DNA of 64,000 nt from Nicotiana tabacum. Lineage: Eukaryota; Streptophyta; Magnoliopsida; Solanales; Solanaceae. Shown in pieces: positions 46,618 to 58,516 of the stretch. Location of the stretch: NCBI RefSeq assembly GCF_000715075.1, contig NC_134087.1:106865161-106929160 (forward strand). Direction: 5' to 3'. The stretch's first letter is position 1, and every line of letters starts with the position of its first letter. Below the pieces are notes generated by a model that was not told where the DNA came from, made no database searches, and was given only the letters and a program-made list of their open reading frames with translations. A program made the position numbers and the translations under genes.

Positions 46618-48876
46618 TCAGCTAATCAATGACTGAGTATTCCTTGGCTTGTATCTTTCTCCAGAGATCATCGGGCCCGGTTTCAGTGATGGTCGGCCGA
46701 CCAGAGCCTGCCTACTCGACTCAGCTAAATGCTCTGGAGTATAAACCCGGCCGGTTCTTGTCATACCCTGCACTGCAACTGTTTCCCCAAACTTGGCTTT
46801 CCCCTTCCTTCTCGCCTCATCTGTGTAATCCCAAGGTATGGCATTTGTATGGAATGGTGTTACATCCGACATTGCTACCAGAATCGACACGAACGGAGCA
46901 TGTACTTTGGAAGGTAACACAACAACTTCAAATGGTACAAGTGCATTTACTGGAGACCCAAACTCGACCTCAATTGGTGTTGGCGTCTTGGCAGGGGGTG
47001 GTGCTTCAACCTCAAGTGGTACAGACATGTTTACCTCGGCATCCCCAGAAGGCTGAGTCTGGACTATAATCAAATTAAGGGTGACTATTGGCTTTTCTGG
47101 TTTGTCACCTTCTATGATTAAACCGATCGATCCTTTGGGATCCCAATCATCCTCTATTTTAATCATGTAAACACCTCCACCCTTATTATCTGGCAGAGGG
47201 TTGTTGTGGACATTCGGAGTAGGCTCCTTTTCCACAATGATCTTGTTATCAATCAAAGTTTGGATCTTGTCTTTAAGAGAGCGACATTCAACAATAGTAT
47301 GCCCTTTCATGCCGGAATGGTATGCACAGGATTTATTTGGATTGACCCATTGAGAAGGGTTTTCAGGGGTTATAGCAGGGATACGGGTGACATAACCAGC
47401 CTCTTTGAGCCTTTCGTACAGCTAGTCAATTGGCTCAGCAATGGCGGTATACTCTTTGGGGGGTCTGCGGTCAAAATTTGGTCGAGGTCTATGAAAGTTT
47501 TGACATATGGGAGGTAATTGATAGTGGGATGGCTAAGCATTATAGGCTTGGTAGACGTATGCAGGTTGGGAATATCTGGGTGAAGTAGGTTAATATGAGG
47601 GAGGTGGGTGTGATTGGTAAGTAGGTGGTGGGGTTTGGTAAGAGGGTGAGGGTGCTAGGTAATTCGGGGTACGCTGATATGTGAGTGGAGGTATCGGATA
47701 GGCTAGGTATTTGATAGGGGATTTGGCTCTTTGTGCAACCATTACGGCACCTACGTCCCTTTTCTTGGACGTACCACCAAACTGTAAAGCCTTATTGGTA
47801 GCTTGCAAAGCTTCAAAGTTTGTAACCATACCACTTTTGATGCCTTCCTCTATCCTTTCCCCTAGCTTGATGATGTCGGAAAATTTCTGGCTCTCAATCA
47901 ACATCAGCCTTTCATAGTACTGCGGGTCTTGAGCCCGGATGAAAAACTTGTTCATTTGTTCTTCTTCTTAAGCCAGTCTGACCTTAGCTGCTTCTGATCT
48001 CCAACTAGTAGCGTACTCGCGGAATGTTTCCGTGGGCTTCTTCTTTATATTCTAGATGTAGAACACATCTGGTGCATTTTCTGTGTTGAGCCTGAACCTG
48101 TCCATAAAGTCAGACGCCATACTCACCCAGTTCGACCATTTCTTCAGGTCTTGGCTATTATACCAAAACAGAGCATCTCCTCTCAGACTCCTCATGAAAA
48201 GCTTCATGCGAATCCTTTCGTCCTTCCCTACTCCGACCAGCTTGTCGCAATATGTTCTCAAGTGGACTCTCGGATCTCCTGTACTATCAAATATCTCGAA
48301 CTTAGGAGGTTTGTACCCCTCGGGCAGTTCGACATCCGGTTGTATGCAAAGATATTCGTAGTTCAAACCTTCAATCCCCTTACTTCCTTCCACACCCTGA
48401 ATTTGACTAGTCAATTTCTTGAGTTCCACAGCCAGGTTCCTGATGAGTGAGTCTTTATCATTAGACTCGGGTGTGCTTAAGATGGGTTGGGTGGAGTGTG
48501 GCATGGTCTCCACATAGATGGGGGTGTTATGGTGGGCATGGAAATGGTTATTTGTGGAGTTCAAAGGTTCAGGGATGAGCAGTGGAGTATTGTTGGATGT
48601 GTGGCAAGTATTGCAATGGTGGTGAGGAGCGGGGTGGTTTTGTGGTTTTGGGATGTTTTGTAGAGGCGTGGGGTTCTGAGAGTTTGGAAAATTTATATCT
48701 GGAGTGGTGAGGGAAAATGACAAGTTTGCTAGATTCTGAACCTGATCAAGTTCCTCCTGAAATTTCAACAGTTTCTGTTCAAGTTGGGACGCACTTTCTT
48801 TGGAGACCTGGGCACCATGAGTGACCTCTAGCCGTTCAGTTGAATTTTCCTTTCTAGTGTTGTTCAGATCTTCCAT
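46618..48876 (-). pseudogene. Gag, element C
   Basis: The start is taken at the ATG at 48876 (MEDLNNTRKEN); an upstream ATG at 49014 is possible but its added residues look non-coding. A Gln/Leu-rich coiled-coil-like stretch (SQLEQKLLKFQEELDQVQNL) is followed by a spacer and the capsid domain (PPKFEIFDSTGDPRVHLRTY, MRSLRGDALFWYNSQ). TAG at 48052-48054 replaces Gln; the reading continues at 47955-47590 (FFIRAQDPQYYERLM) into a Pro/Tyr-rich tail. A zinc knuckle of C-x2-H type near 47300-47345 reads CAYHSGMKGHTIVEC. The C-terminal part (47310-46618) is Pro/Val-rich. Confidence 0.9.
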
Positions 48877-49293
48877 CTTTCCTTTGTTCCTGCTTCTGAT
48901 AGGACTAGGAAGAGGAGTGGGTGGAGGGCCCTTTGATCTTTCGGAATATGATGACGATGCCTGAGTGCACGAACTAAGCTTTGGGGAGGGTAATAAATAA
49001 AACAAAAGTAACAAAAAAAAGGTAACAAGTCAGTGCGAATTTTATAAGGAAAAAATGTTGCAATATTTAAACACATAGTGCAAGAATGTAAATCGTGTCC
49101 TAATTTGGGAGCCTCATTGTGCCCGAGGTTGGCCTAGCGACAAATTGATTTGGAGAACTTAGAATGCTAAATGCCTTATTTTATTGATAAAAGTAGATGA
49201 ATCCCAAAATGACACTAAATAACAAGGAATAAAATGTCACTAGTGGCCATTAGCCTTATTACATTTCTTAAAGCAAAAAGAAAAGATTCCTAT

Positions 49294-50880
49294 CTATTTG
49301 GTCCCAGAAGTACCTTCCCCAAACTCGGCATCTTTGGCTCCATCGAACAGCTTCACCAGCTCGCGAAGTCCCAGCAACAGGTAGGCTCTGTCCAGGTGTC
49401 CACCCTCATTTCCTTCAGCATTCTGGCAGTCCTCAATCCTCTTGAGAAACTTCCTTTTCTAGCTCCACTAAACCTCATTCCAAGTATCCTAGTCGCTTAT
49501 TGGCACTGACAGCCATGTCTTTCCACTCTTCAATCAGTTTTTGGTGGGCTTCTTGAATCTCACGGTGCTCGCTTTCACATTCTCGAATCCTCTTGCGCAG
49601 TTGGTTGTATTTGACATGTGCTTCAGCCCTTTCATCGATGATTCTGTGACCTCAAACAAATCCGGGTTGACCCAGACCATTGTGATTATCCTCCAGCCAG
49701 CCTGAATAGTATGGAGTACAACCAGCATGGTATTTGTCTGGTTCGATAGTGTCTCCTCCCATGATGATCTTGCAATGCCACATATGCTGACCATGGCACT
49801 TATAAGGACTGTCATCAACTTGGAAGTCAGCCCGGAAGTGACTTATCTTGTCTACCATTGGTATGACCTACTTCCTACCAGCCTATCTCATAACTCGGAG
49901 AGGGACATAAGGGTAGGTTCCTCTCAAACCGATTAGTATCAGATACGGTGCATCCCTGGATCGGATGATGAACTCCTCAGTAGTGAACCACTCGAACATC
50001 CATTGCATTTGATCTTCAGTTAGCTTTTCAAACAGTTCTAACCACCCTTTGGCATCCTCTGGTTGAGCGAACATGTTGGGCATGTAGTTCATTTGTCTTG
50101 GATGATGGAAGGCTATGTGATCATCCCAATCCCTTCGCTGAATCTCTTGTCGGTATTCACCTATTTGGAGGTGTTCCATGAGCCAGAGCTGGAGTAGCAA
50201 ATTGCAACCCTCGAAATGTTGGGCTCCTTGTTGACACTTCTCCAAAGCTTGGTATATCTCTGTGAGGATCATGGGCACTATGCTGAACGGTTGCCCACCA
50301 ATTCCCTCCATTAGTGTTTTGGTTAACATAGCTAGCCTGGTGTGAATCCTTGCTTTCTTCATTGGGAAACACTATCATCCCCAAGAAGCAGAACATGAAG
50401 ACAGACCCTTCGGTGAATATGCCCCAACGATGTAAGGGTGAACTCATCCGGATAAGTACGGTAGGATTTGCTATGACCGTACATCTCGTACAAATAATCA
50501 AAGGGAATATACGACTCTTTCAAGCATGTCAAGTCTGGATTCTTCTTTAGGCCCATCATTTTGAGAAAACCTCTACCCTTGCGATTTTCCGGCATTAACA
50601 AACCCAGAGTCTCCCATGGTATACCAGCCAATCCTCCTATTTCCTCCAGCAGGGGTGTCATCTCAATCTCCCCGAAGCGAAACATGGAGCTATCACAATC
50701 CCAGAATAGAGTAGTAGCTACTATGATTTTGTTGTTCGGTTGGACCTCCAGGAGGGAAGGTAGATTTCGTAGGTATTTCCGGACAAGAGTCTGATCACTA
50801 GAATGAAGATACTCCTACCAGCTCAGCAACCTTGGGTGGACGTTAGTGACCATGCCAAAGCTGGGGACTTCGTGCCTCAT
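49294..50880 (-). pseudogene. ORF1, element C (Ogre-type extra protein upstream of gag)
   Basis: About 529 codons in element sense from the ATG at 50880 (MRHEVPSFG) to TAG at 49294-49296. Readable parts: EMTPLLEEIGGLAGIPWE near 50610-50660, NLLLQLWLMEHLQ near 50160-50210, FTTEEFIIRSRDAPYLILIG near 49930-49990, and a charged coiled-coil-like end (RECESEHREIQEAHQKLIEE near 49530-49600). Stops at 50815, 49883 and about 49868 stand where CAG is likely. Ogre elements have an ORF1 of unknown function here; the middle resembles the plant mobile domain, which I recall but did not search. Confidence 0.72.
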
Positions 50881-51584
50881 GTTTCTGCAAGACAAAACGG
50901 TTAGGCCCTTACCCCTACCGGACTCAACTATTAAATACCAATAATTGGCATAAGCTATTTAGTTCTTCAAATAAATGCACAAAATGTGGTAGTGTCCGTT
51001 TGGATTTTGGGAAAACCCAATGGACTTCGGACAAGGCTATCTTAAAGTGTCATTATGCGGACAACATAACTGACTCGGCTGGGTTTGACCATGATGCATG
51101 CATAATTAAATAGAGTAAGGTTTCTATGAGTGTTTTAGACCGGTACCCTTGAGCGGACAACTCAAGGGGGAAAGGCACGGAACTGTCCACTACACTGTTG
51201 ATCGATTGGTTTTACCGCAAATACGCCTTTTCTGGATTTAGGGGGTGATAATATCGGAAGGGCGCAACCACTCATTATAAGCGTTGCTATGGCATTTTTT
51301 TTGGCATGAGTGGAATATGATGTTGAAGACATGCTTATGCAATAATTAAAACAAGTTGTCACGTATTTGCACGTTCATAAAGTAATAATTACAATAATTT
51401 AAAACAGCAATAAAGGAGTGCAATAAAGGAAAGCAGTAAAGAAATAAGGGAAAGAAACAAGAGACAAGTCAGTTTTTTCAGTAGGAGAGGGAATTAAATG
51501 CTTAAAGGTATTAAACAAATAAAGGCAAATAAGAAATGTAAAAGTCACAGTAATAGCTTGAAATGGTAAAAGCCTAAAAGAAAA
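50881..51584 (-). other. Untranslated leader of element C
   Basis: About 700 bases between the primer site and ORF1. I see no open frame of note and no tandem repeat. Confidence 0.6.
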
Positions 51585-51602
51585 TCCCCAACAGAGACTC
51601 CA
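51585..51602 (-). other. Primer binding site of element C
   Basis: The minus strand reads TGGAGTCTCTGTTGGGGA, three bases inside the 5' LTR. It resembles the Arg-tRNA type primer site of Tat/Ogre elements (TGGCGACTC...TGGGGA) with several differences, so the tRNA is uncertain. Confidence 0.65.
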
Positions 51603-51605
51603 TAC

Positions 51606-54600
51606 TGTCGCGCCCCATTTTTCTCGCGAAATCGGGTTTATGACATTTGGGAGGACAACTCATTCCATTTGTAAATTAGGTTTGATTTGAAGAGTCACCA
51701 CCTAATGATTAAAGTGCATTAGGACACTAGGAGGGGTTTGTTTTGAGTAATCAGTGATTGGATAAGCGCTAGAAATTATCCCAAGGGGAAGGTGTTAGGC
51801 ACACCTCAGGATCTACTTGTGTGGTTCCCGGCCTAACTATTGTTGTGACTTAAGTGCAAATAACATATAGGCAAATAAAGGCTTCAAATAAGAGGAGATT
51901 TTCACGTAATTGTTATAAATAAACAAAAATAAGAAAAGGGAACTAAAAAGAGTTGATTTCCTTAAAAGAAATGGTTTTAAAAAATATAAAAGAAACAAAG
52001 AAAAAAAAGGAAAAGGGGGGGTCCTAGGTTTATTGAAAATATGGATCACCCCACACAACATCCGGTAATCACTCCTCAGTGAGGGGCTACACGTGATGTT
52101 ATCGTGTGGTCATCATATCCATATCTACCCTTTCCCACCCCGTTAAGGTATTAAAGCGCGGAATGGTCTTGTTTACTTATTGCATGCTATTACCTGCCCC
52201 AGTCCTATCAGCCCCGGAGACACTTAGGACTACTAATCCTAAAGGGAGGAGGTATTGGGCTTATTTGTGGTTTCAAAAGGTAAAATACCAAGGCGACAAA
52301 TAAAACACATATAGCAAGTTTGGGGAAGCATATAAACAAATAAAAAGGGACTCAAACAGACCTCCTTTAAACCAAAGAAAGCACATAATGTAGCATGACG
52401 TGCATGTACTGTTTAGGGTCTGATTAAAACTTAAAAGGTTGAGGTAGACTGATTTATTACATAGTTCAGATAAGAAGCCCAAATCAGGCCTGCCTGCTCG
52501 TTGTAGCATATAAAATCTGATTCAGCTTATAAGCTTTCACCTTATGGTTTGCCTAAGTGTTAGACGAAGACCATATAGGCATGATATCTACTGATTTCAG
52601 AAAACAAGGATATGAGCTGATTACATACTGATTTAAGAAAAGTTGTCAATTATTAAAGGAGGGCGAGTTTTAGCAAAAGATCATAAGTTCTGCAACTGGT
52701 AATGCATTATTATTGCTGGTTTTAGACTCATAAGCGAGTGAGGCGATTTAGATTTGATTAAAGCTCCTATAGGCATGCTTTCTATGCGTTTGCTGACTTT
52801 AGAACACTTTTATAGACATAGAGAAATGCAGAAATCCTACAAACATGATATCTAGGTATTATATTTTTTGTGGACATGATATCTAATTGCAGTTGGTTAT
52901 TTAAGACCTATAAACATGTTTTCCTAATGAAAAGTGGATATGCAAGATTCAGAAAGACCTATATGCATATGCAGAATTCAGATTTCGAGTAATTATAGAC
53001 ATGATATCTATATGAGAGGATGCAGGATTCCTATAAATTCTATATATGAGAATGCAGGATTCCTATAGACATGGTATGTAAGTGTAGAAATCAGAGATTC
53101 CTATAGACATGGTTATCTACATGGAAATGCAAAAATATAGAAACTCTTATAGCCAAGTTATCTACATGGAAATACAGAAATTCAGAAACTCCTATAGGCA
53201 GGTTATCTATATGGATGTGTAGAAATCAGAGATTCTTATAGACATGGTTATCTACATGGAAATGCAGAAATTCAGAAACTCCTATAGGCAGGTCATCTGC
53301 CTCTTCTTGAATACATAGTTACCCCTCCCTTTTTCACAAGACATCCCCGCGAGTTTTCATTACAAAATTATTACAACCCAGAAAAATAAAGTAAAGTAAA
53401 GAAAATACATCAGAAATTAAAAAGTACAACCAAGGAGAGCCTGATTCAGACTTCCGTCTAAAATATGAAGTAAACCAACTCCAAGAGATCATGTTCCAAA
53501 GCCCTTCTCCTATTTGGATGTGTCAAAGTTCCCTAAGAGTCTCATATGAACTCCGGGAAGTGCTTACACCCAAATGTATTACCGGATTAAGCCATAGTGC
53601 AGTGTGGAAGGGTCAGCCCTCAAGTGTCCAATTTCAGAGGGAACTCAAGGTCCCAAGGCAAGGCTCACAGGAGGGGGCAGAACTTAGAGACTAAGAGAGA
53701 GTGCAAGTGCAGAAATAGAGTGCTGAAAGGGGAAAGGGAAAAGGGATACAGCTTAAATCAGTACACATAGGGGTGTAGGGGAATGGGGGAATTTGCAAGA
53801 GCAAACGAAAAGCAGGTTGATGGCACACCCCGTAATGGGATATGCAGGCACACCCTCCAGCCTGTTTGCTTAGAGGTTAAGACCCTATTGGTTCAAACTT
53901 ATTTCATGGGCAACAACTCACATTTCCATGCCTTAAGTCAAAACTCTCAAACACATAGGGGTAATGGGGATAGGGAGCAAGGATTCACAGCAGAAACAGA
54001 CAGAAAGATATGAGCGTACTAACTTAAATATTGAACTTTACAGAAACAGTAAAGTAGACATGGATATAAAAGCTGTAAATGAACACATTGTGATGATGTT
54101 GAAGCTTAAATTAGGACATACTAGTTTCAAAGAAACAAATAGAGAAAATGCAGAAGTCTTGCAAAACAGGCCACAGTGCAGACAAGAAAAGAATATTATT
54201 ATGAGAGAGCATGAGTTCAGAAGGATTCTTAGTTCATGATGAGTTTGTGAAAGAGTTGTGCATTTATAGTGTGAAAATCAGGCAGAAATAAGGTAAGAAA
54301 ACAGTTAAGGAACTGATTGTCAATTAAGAATCAATTACACAAGACTTCCCTTAATTAGGGAATTCAGATTCAAACGGGTAAAAATGATTTAAGGAAAGAA
54401 ATTGAATAAGCACTTTGTGCAAAGCATGCAATTAGGGGCAAATACATAAAATGTTATTTAAGGACAGGATTTTGAAGTACACGGTTGTACAAATAAGGTA
54501 AGAAAATCAATTAGTAGCCCGTAAATCAATGGTCAGGAATCTTGTAATTACAGATCCATGAATAAACCAAGTCATAAAAGCTGAGAAGGGTTTTAAAATT

Positions 54601-56636
54601 AAGTCGAGTCATGAGGAAAATCAACAAACATGGAAGGAAAATCAACTAGTCCTATTCAAAAGGAAGTCTGAACTAATCATAAATTTGAAACCCCTTTAGA
54701 GGGAGGCTCATCACATATAAAGAGCATACAAACATGTTGAGTTGAAAGAAGATGTTGTGCCATTGCAAAATCAATAGATAGTGGTTCGTCACATAAATCA
54801 GTAATGCAGAAGAGAAGTAGCATTCTGATAGCATGCAAAAGATCCAGTAAAAAGAGTTTAGCATTGTGTGAAAACAAGGATGACCAAGCTCAATTCTCGA
54901 AATTGGTCTACAAGAGTTGGGCGTTTTGAAATAAAACCTTAGTTCGAGCAAATCACATAGAAAAACCTGGAAGAACCCCAAACTCTAGAGTTTCTGCCAT
55001 TAATCGAGTGCAGAGATGAGAGGGCAATTAATAAAATTCGAAACAGGTTTAGAGGTCTTAGAAAAAAACTGAAACTTCTAACATATTCCTTTCAGCAACA
55101 AAACTCATGAGAAAACATGATAGAAAAGTAACATGCAGAACACAGCAGAAGAGCTCAAAGAAAATAGTGTAGGAGAAGCTAATACGAAACATAATGGGAA
55201 AAATTGACAAGAACAGTAGAAGAAGCATGCTATGAAGTTTTAGAAGAAACTTTTATAGAGCTCAGTAGACGGAACTTAATAAGAAACACTTAAGAACATA
55301 GTAAAGGAAGTTACGGTAGGAGAAACACACAAGAACACAGTATAGGAAAACACCGTAGTAGAACCATATAAGAACACAGTAGAAGAAAATACAAGAACAC
55401 AGTAGAGGCAGATACACAAAAAGAAAAAGAAAGTCAGAGAAACATTTAAATGCTTTTTAGAAAACCCTAGATCGGAAAAGAAATGGTTTTGAAAGTAGTT
55501 TATTGAAAGAAAAGCCAGAAAATCCATTTAAAAGCTTAGGGAAAGCATAGATACACAACGGATCTAAAGGAATCGAAAATCCTCGAAGGGTTAGTGTTTC
55601 AGAAGAACCCCAGTAGTGAGAAAGGCTTGGAAAAGTCACCGATCCAAGCAGGAGAGGTTGAGGTCAGGCTTGAACAACCATAGTACGCCGGAGCAAAGTC
55701 GGAGATGACCATGAAACTTCGAATCGACAGAGGTCTGGATACGACCCTTCATGGTCAGGACTTGAATCTTCAAAAATCAGGCGTGTGGGAGCCATAGGAG
55801 GCCGGTGTAGGGTTTCCATAGCCTTGGAAGCCATGGATTCCGGTGGTTTTCAGGGTGGAAATGGTAGAGGTGGCTATGGTTTGAGAAGTTTCGAGAGTGT
55901 TTGAGAGAATGGTGGGGGTTCAGAGGGGGCTTGGTAGGTGGAAAATGATTTAGGTTTAGGGGGGTAAAGGGTAATTAAAAATGGTAAGGTTGAAATGTGG
56001 TCGTTAATCATTTTGATCAACGACCTGGATTAACCTGGGGGTCGGGCGGGTCATTTAAACGGGTTGTGGGTCGGGTAATTTTAGGAATTGGGCCGGGTGA
56101 TTTAAAATTGAAATTGGGTTGGATTAGGGGTGCAAATTAGGCTGAAATTGAAATGAAATCTGGCTAGATTTTAAATAGCCAATTTTCCCCATTTATTTTT
56201 TATAAAAATAGCAAATTAAAATCTGGAAATAAATTGCAAGTACTAATATGATTTATAACATATAATTATCAATTTAAAAATACTGGACTTAGTTTTTATA
56301 AATATGAATGCAATCAAATCGTAAATGAGGCTAATATTGCAATTACATGCAGTTGAGCTTTAAAAATACTAAATAAATTTGTAAAAACATGCAAAAATTA
56401 TATGAGATGTAGTTTAGCATAAATATGAGAATTCAACAAGTGAATCACCAAAAATGATAATTTTGGATACTTATTGGATTTTTCTTGATAAAATAAGGCA
56501 ATAAAATTGATTTTAAAAGCCTTTAAAATTAAGAAAAAATAATAACAATATTTGTAAATACTTATATATGCATACATATGCTATTTTGAAAGTATATTGC
56601 ATATAAAAATATACAGGAAAAAATTGGGTATCAACA
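51606..56636 (-). repeat. Element C 5' LTR (right)
   Basis: 5031 bp with intact ends TGTCGCGCCCC and GGGTATCAACA on the plus strand. It is collinear with the left LTR over its whole length, differing by scattered substitutions and short indels, such as the extra 45-bp unit and the loss of about 28 bases near 52961. Confidence 0.93.
53092..53300. repeat. 45-bp tandem repeat in C right LTR (five units)
   Basis: The anchor occurs at 53111, 53156, 53201, 53246 and 53291, again every 45 bases, with one more unit than in the left LTR. Confidence 0.85.
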
Positions 56637-58505
56637 ACCAATTCAATAAGATTTAAGCAATTTAACTGCAAACAAGATTACAGATATTCCAAGTATAGCA
56701 TACTTTTGGATCCTAGACTACCCGTACTTACACATAATAGTAGCTACGCATGGACTTTCATCACCTCGTGCGTACGTAGCCCCCACAAATAAGAGCACAT
56801 AACCAATTATTTCACCTATGGGGACAATTCCCTCATACAAGGTTAGAAAGGAGACTCACCTCGATCCAAAGCCTATATTCTGATTCAAGAACGCACTTAA
56901 ACCTCCAAATCGAAGCCGAACGATCCAAAACTATTCAAATAAGGCAAAAACTAGTCAATACATGCTCAAAAGATCATATTCTAATTATTAAACCAATTTT
57001 CCGACCCTAAATGCAAGGTTCCTAAAATTTATCCCCGGGCCCAAGTGCCCGAATTCCGGAAATATTTGAAGAAAATTGTTACCCATAACCTAAGGATCAA
57101 GAATATACGATTTTTACTCCATTCCCTAACAAATTTGGTGGTTACATCTTGTTTTTACCAAAGTCTAGGTTTTTCATCTACAACCCTTGATTTTCCCTAA
57201 TTTTCCCATGTTAATCTACCTATAATCCATGTATTTAACTTATGATGGTTAGAAATTACTTACTTATTTGATGATGATGGAATCCCTCCTCAAATACTCT
57301 CAAAAATCGCCTAAGGCCAAGTGGGAAATGAAGGAAATGGTCTAAAACTCGGGATAAAAACCATAACTTCCAGTTGCAAATGTCGCATTTGCGATATCCG
57401 TCTCGCAAATGCGATGTCGCATTGCGGCAATTGCATCGTAAATGCGAAGCCTATTCAACCCTGCCCTGGTCGCATTTGCGACAAGATTCTTCGCAAATGC
57501 GAAGATGACAGCCTCGCAAAAGCGATCCTTCTTTCGCAAATGCGAACTTTCCCCTCAGAAGCCCAGGCTCGCAATTGTGAACTCCATCTCGCAAATGCGA
57601 AGATCACATTTGCGACCATAACATCGCAATTGCGATCTTACCAGTACTAGCAATCCTATTTCATAGCAATTCATTCTGAAGCTATCTCGAATATCACCTG
57701 AGTCCCCGGGGCTCCAAACCAAACACCCGCATAAGTCCAAAAATATAACACGGACTTGCTCGAAGCCTCAAACCACATCAAACAACGCTAAAACCATTAA
57801 TCGCACTCCAATTCAAGCTTAATGAACTCTAAAATTTTAAACTTCAACTTTCGGTGTTTAAACCTATCAAATCATATCCGATTGACCTCAAATTTTGCAC
57901 ACAAGTCATATTTGTCATTACGGACCTACTCCAACTTCCGGAATCGGAATCCGACCCCGATAACAAAAAGTCAACTCTCGGTCAAACTTCCCAAAAAACC
58001 TTAAAAATTTTATCTTTAGCCAAATAACTCCAAAATGACCTACGGACCTCCGAATTCACTTGTGATCGCGCTCCCAATAACAGAATCACCATACAGAGCT
58101 ATTCCCGGACTTGGAATCCCAAACGGACATTGATAACCCTAAAATGCACTTCAACCCAAGCTTATGAGATTCTTCCAAAATGCTAACTTCCACAATAGGC
58201 GCCGAAACGTTCCCGAGTCATCCAAAACCCGATCCGGGCAGACGCCCATATCTGAAATCATCATAAGAACCTACTGGAACCTTCAGATCCCAATTCTAAG
58301 GTCGTTTACTCAAGAATCCAATTTTAGTTAATTATTCCAACTTAAAGCTTCCGAAATGAGAATTCTCTTTCCAAATCAACTCCGAACTACCAGAAATTCA
58401 ATTCTGACCATGCGTACAAGTCATAATACCTGAAGTGAAGTTGCTCATGGCCTCAATCTGCTGAACGAAGGCGCTTGAGCTCAAACGACCGGTCGGGTCG
58501 TTACA
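56637..58505 (-). repeat. Element D 3' LTR, part right of element C
   Basis: It resumes with the repeated ACCAA then TTCAATAAGATTTAAG, exactly where the right LTR has ACCAATTCGATAAG (near 63950). It carries the CpG motif array at 57377-57640 and ends GGTCGGGTCGTTACA, that is TGTAACGACCCGACC in element sense. Confidence 0.9.
57377..57640 (-). repeat. TCGCAAATGCGA motif array in D's LTR
   Basis: About eleven copies of TCGCAAATGCGA or its complement TCGCATTTGCGA, with variants, lie in 264 bases. The arms TCGCA and TGCGA form an inverted repeat around AA or TT. In element sense the cluster starts about 0.87 kb from the LTR 5' end, slightly further in than in A, B and E. Confidence 0.85.
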
Positions 58506-58516
58506 TTCTCTCCCAC
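58506..58516 (-). other. Polypurine tract of element D
   Basis: The minus strand reads GTGGGAGAGAA next to the 3' LTR. Immediately upstream, GTTCGAGGACGAACGTATG resembles the pol end of A and B (GAGGATGAGCGTTTG in B), a small coding remnant. Confidence 0.75.

Larger units (their letters stand above)
35054..56636 (-). mobile_element. Element C: Ty3/gypsy Tat/Ogre-like retrotransposon, 21.6 kb
   Basis: Minus-strand element flanked by ACCAA at 35049-35053 and 56637-56641. The left (3') LTR is 35054-40071 and the right (5') LTR 51606-56636, each about 5.0 kb. In element sense the order is ORF1 (50880-49294), gag, protease, RT, RNase H, archaeal-type RNase H, integrase without chromodomain, then a long 3' untranslated region with tandem repeats. 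ORF1 before gag, two RNase H domains, very long LTRs and large size are the known marks of the Tat/Ogre group. All frames are interrupted. The left LTR terminus has lost its TG (reads TATTGC). Confidence 0.93.

Noticed and set aside
42201..47517. Plus-strand frames opposite element C's gag-pol, such as 46118-46591 and 46629-47069
   Set aside because: They mirror the minus-strand protease and gag. The sense strand has diagnostic motifs and these do not.
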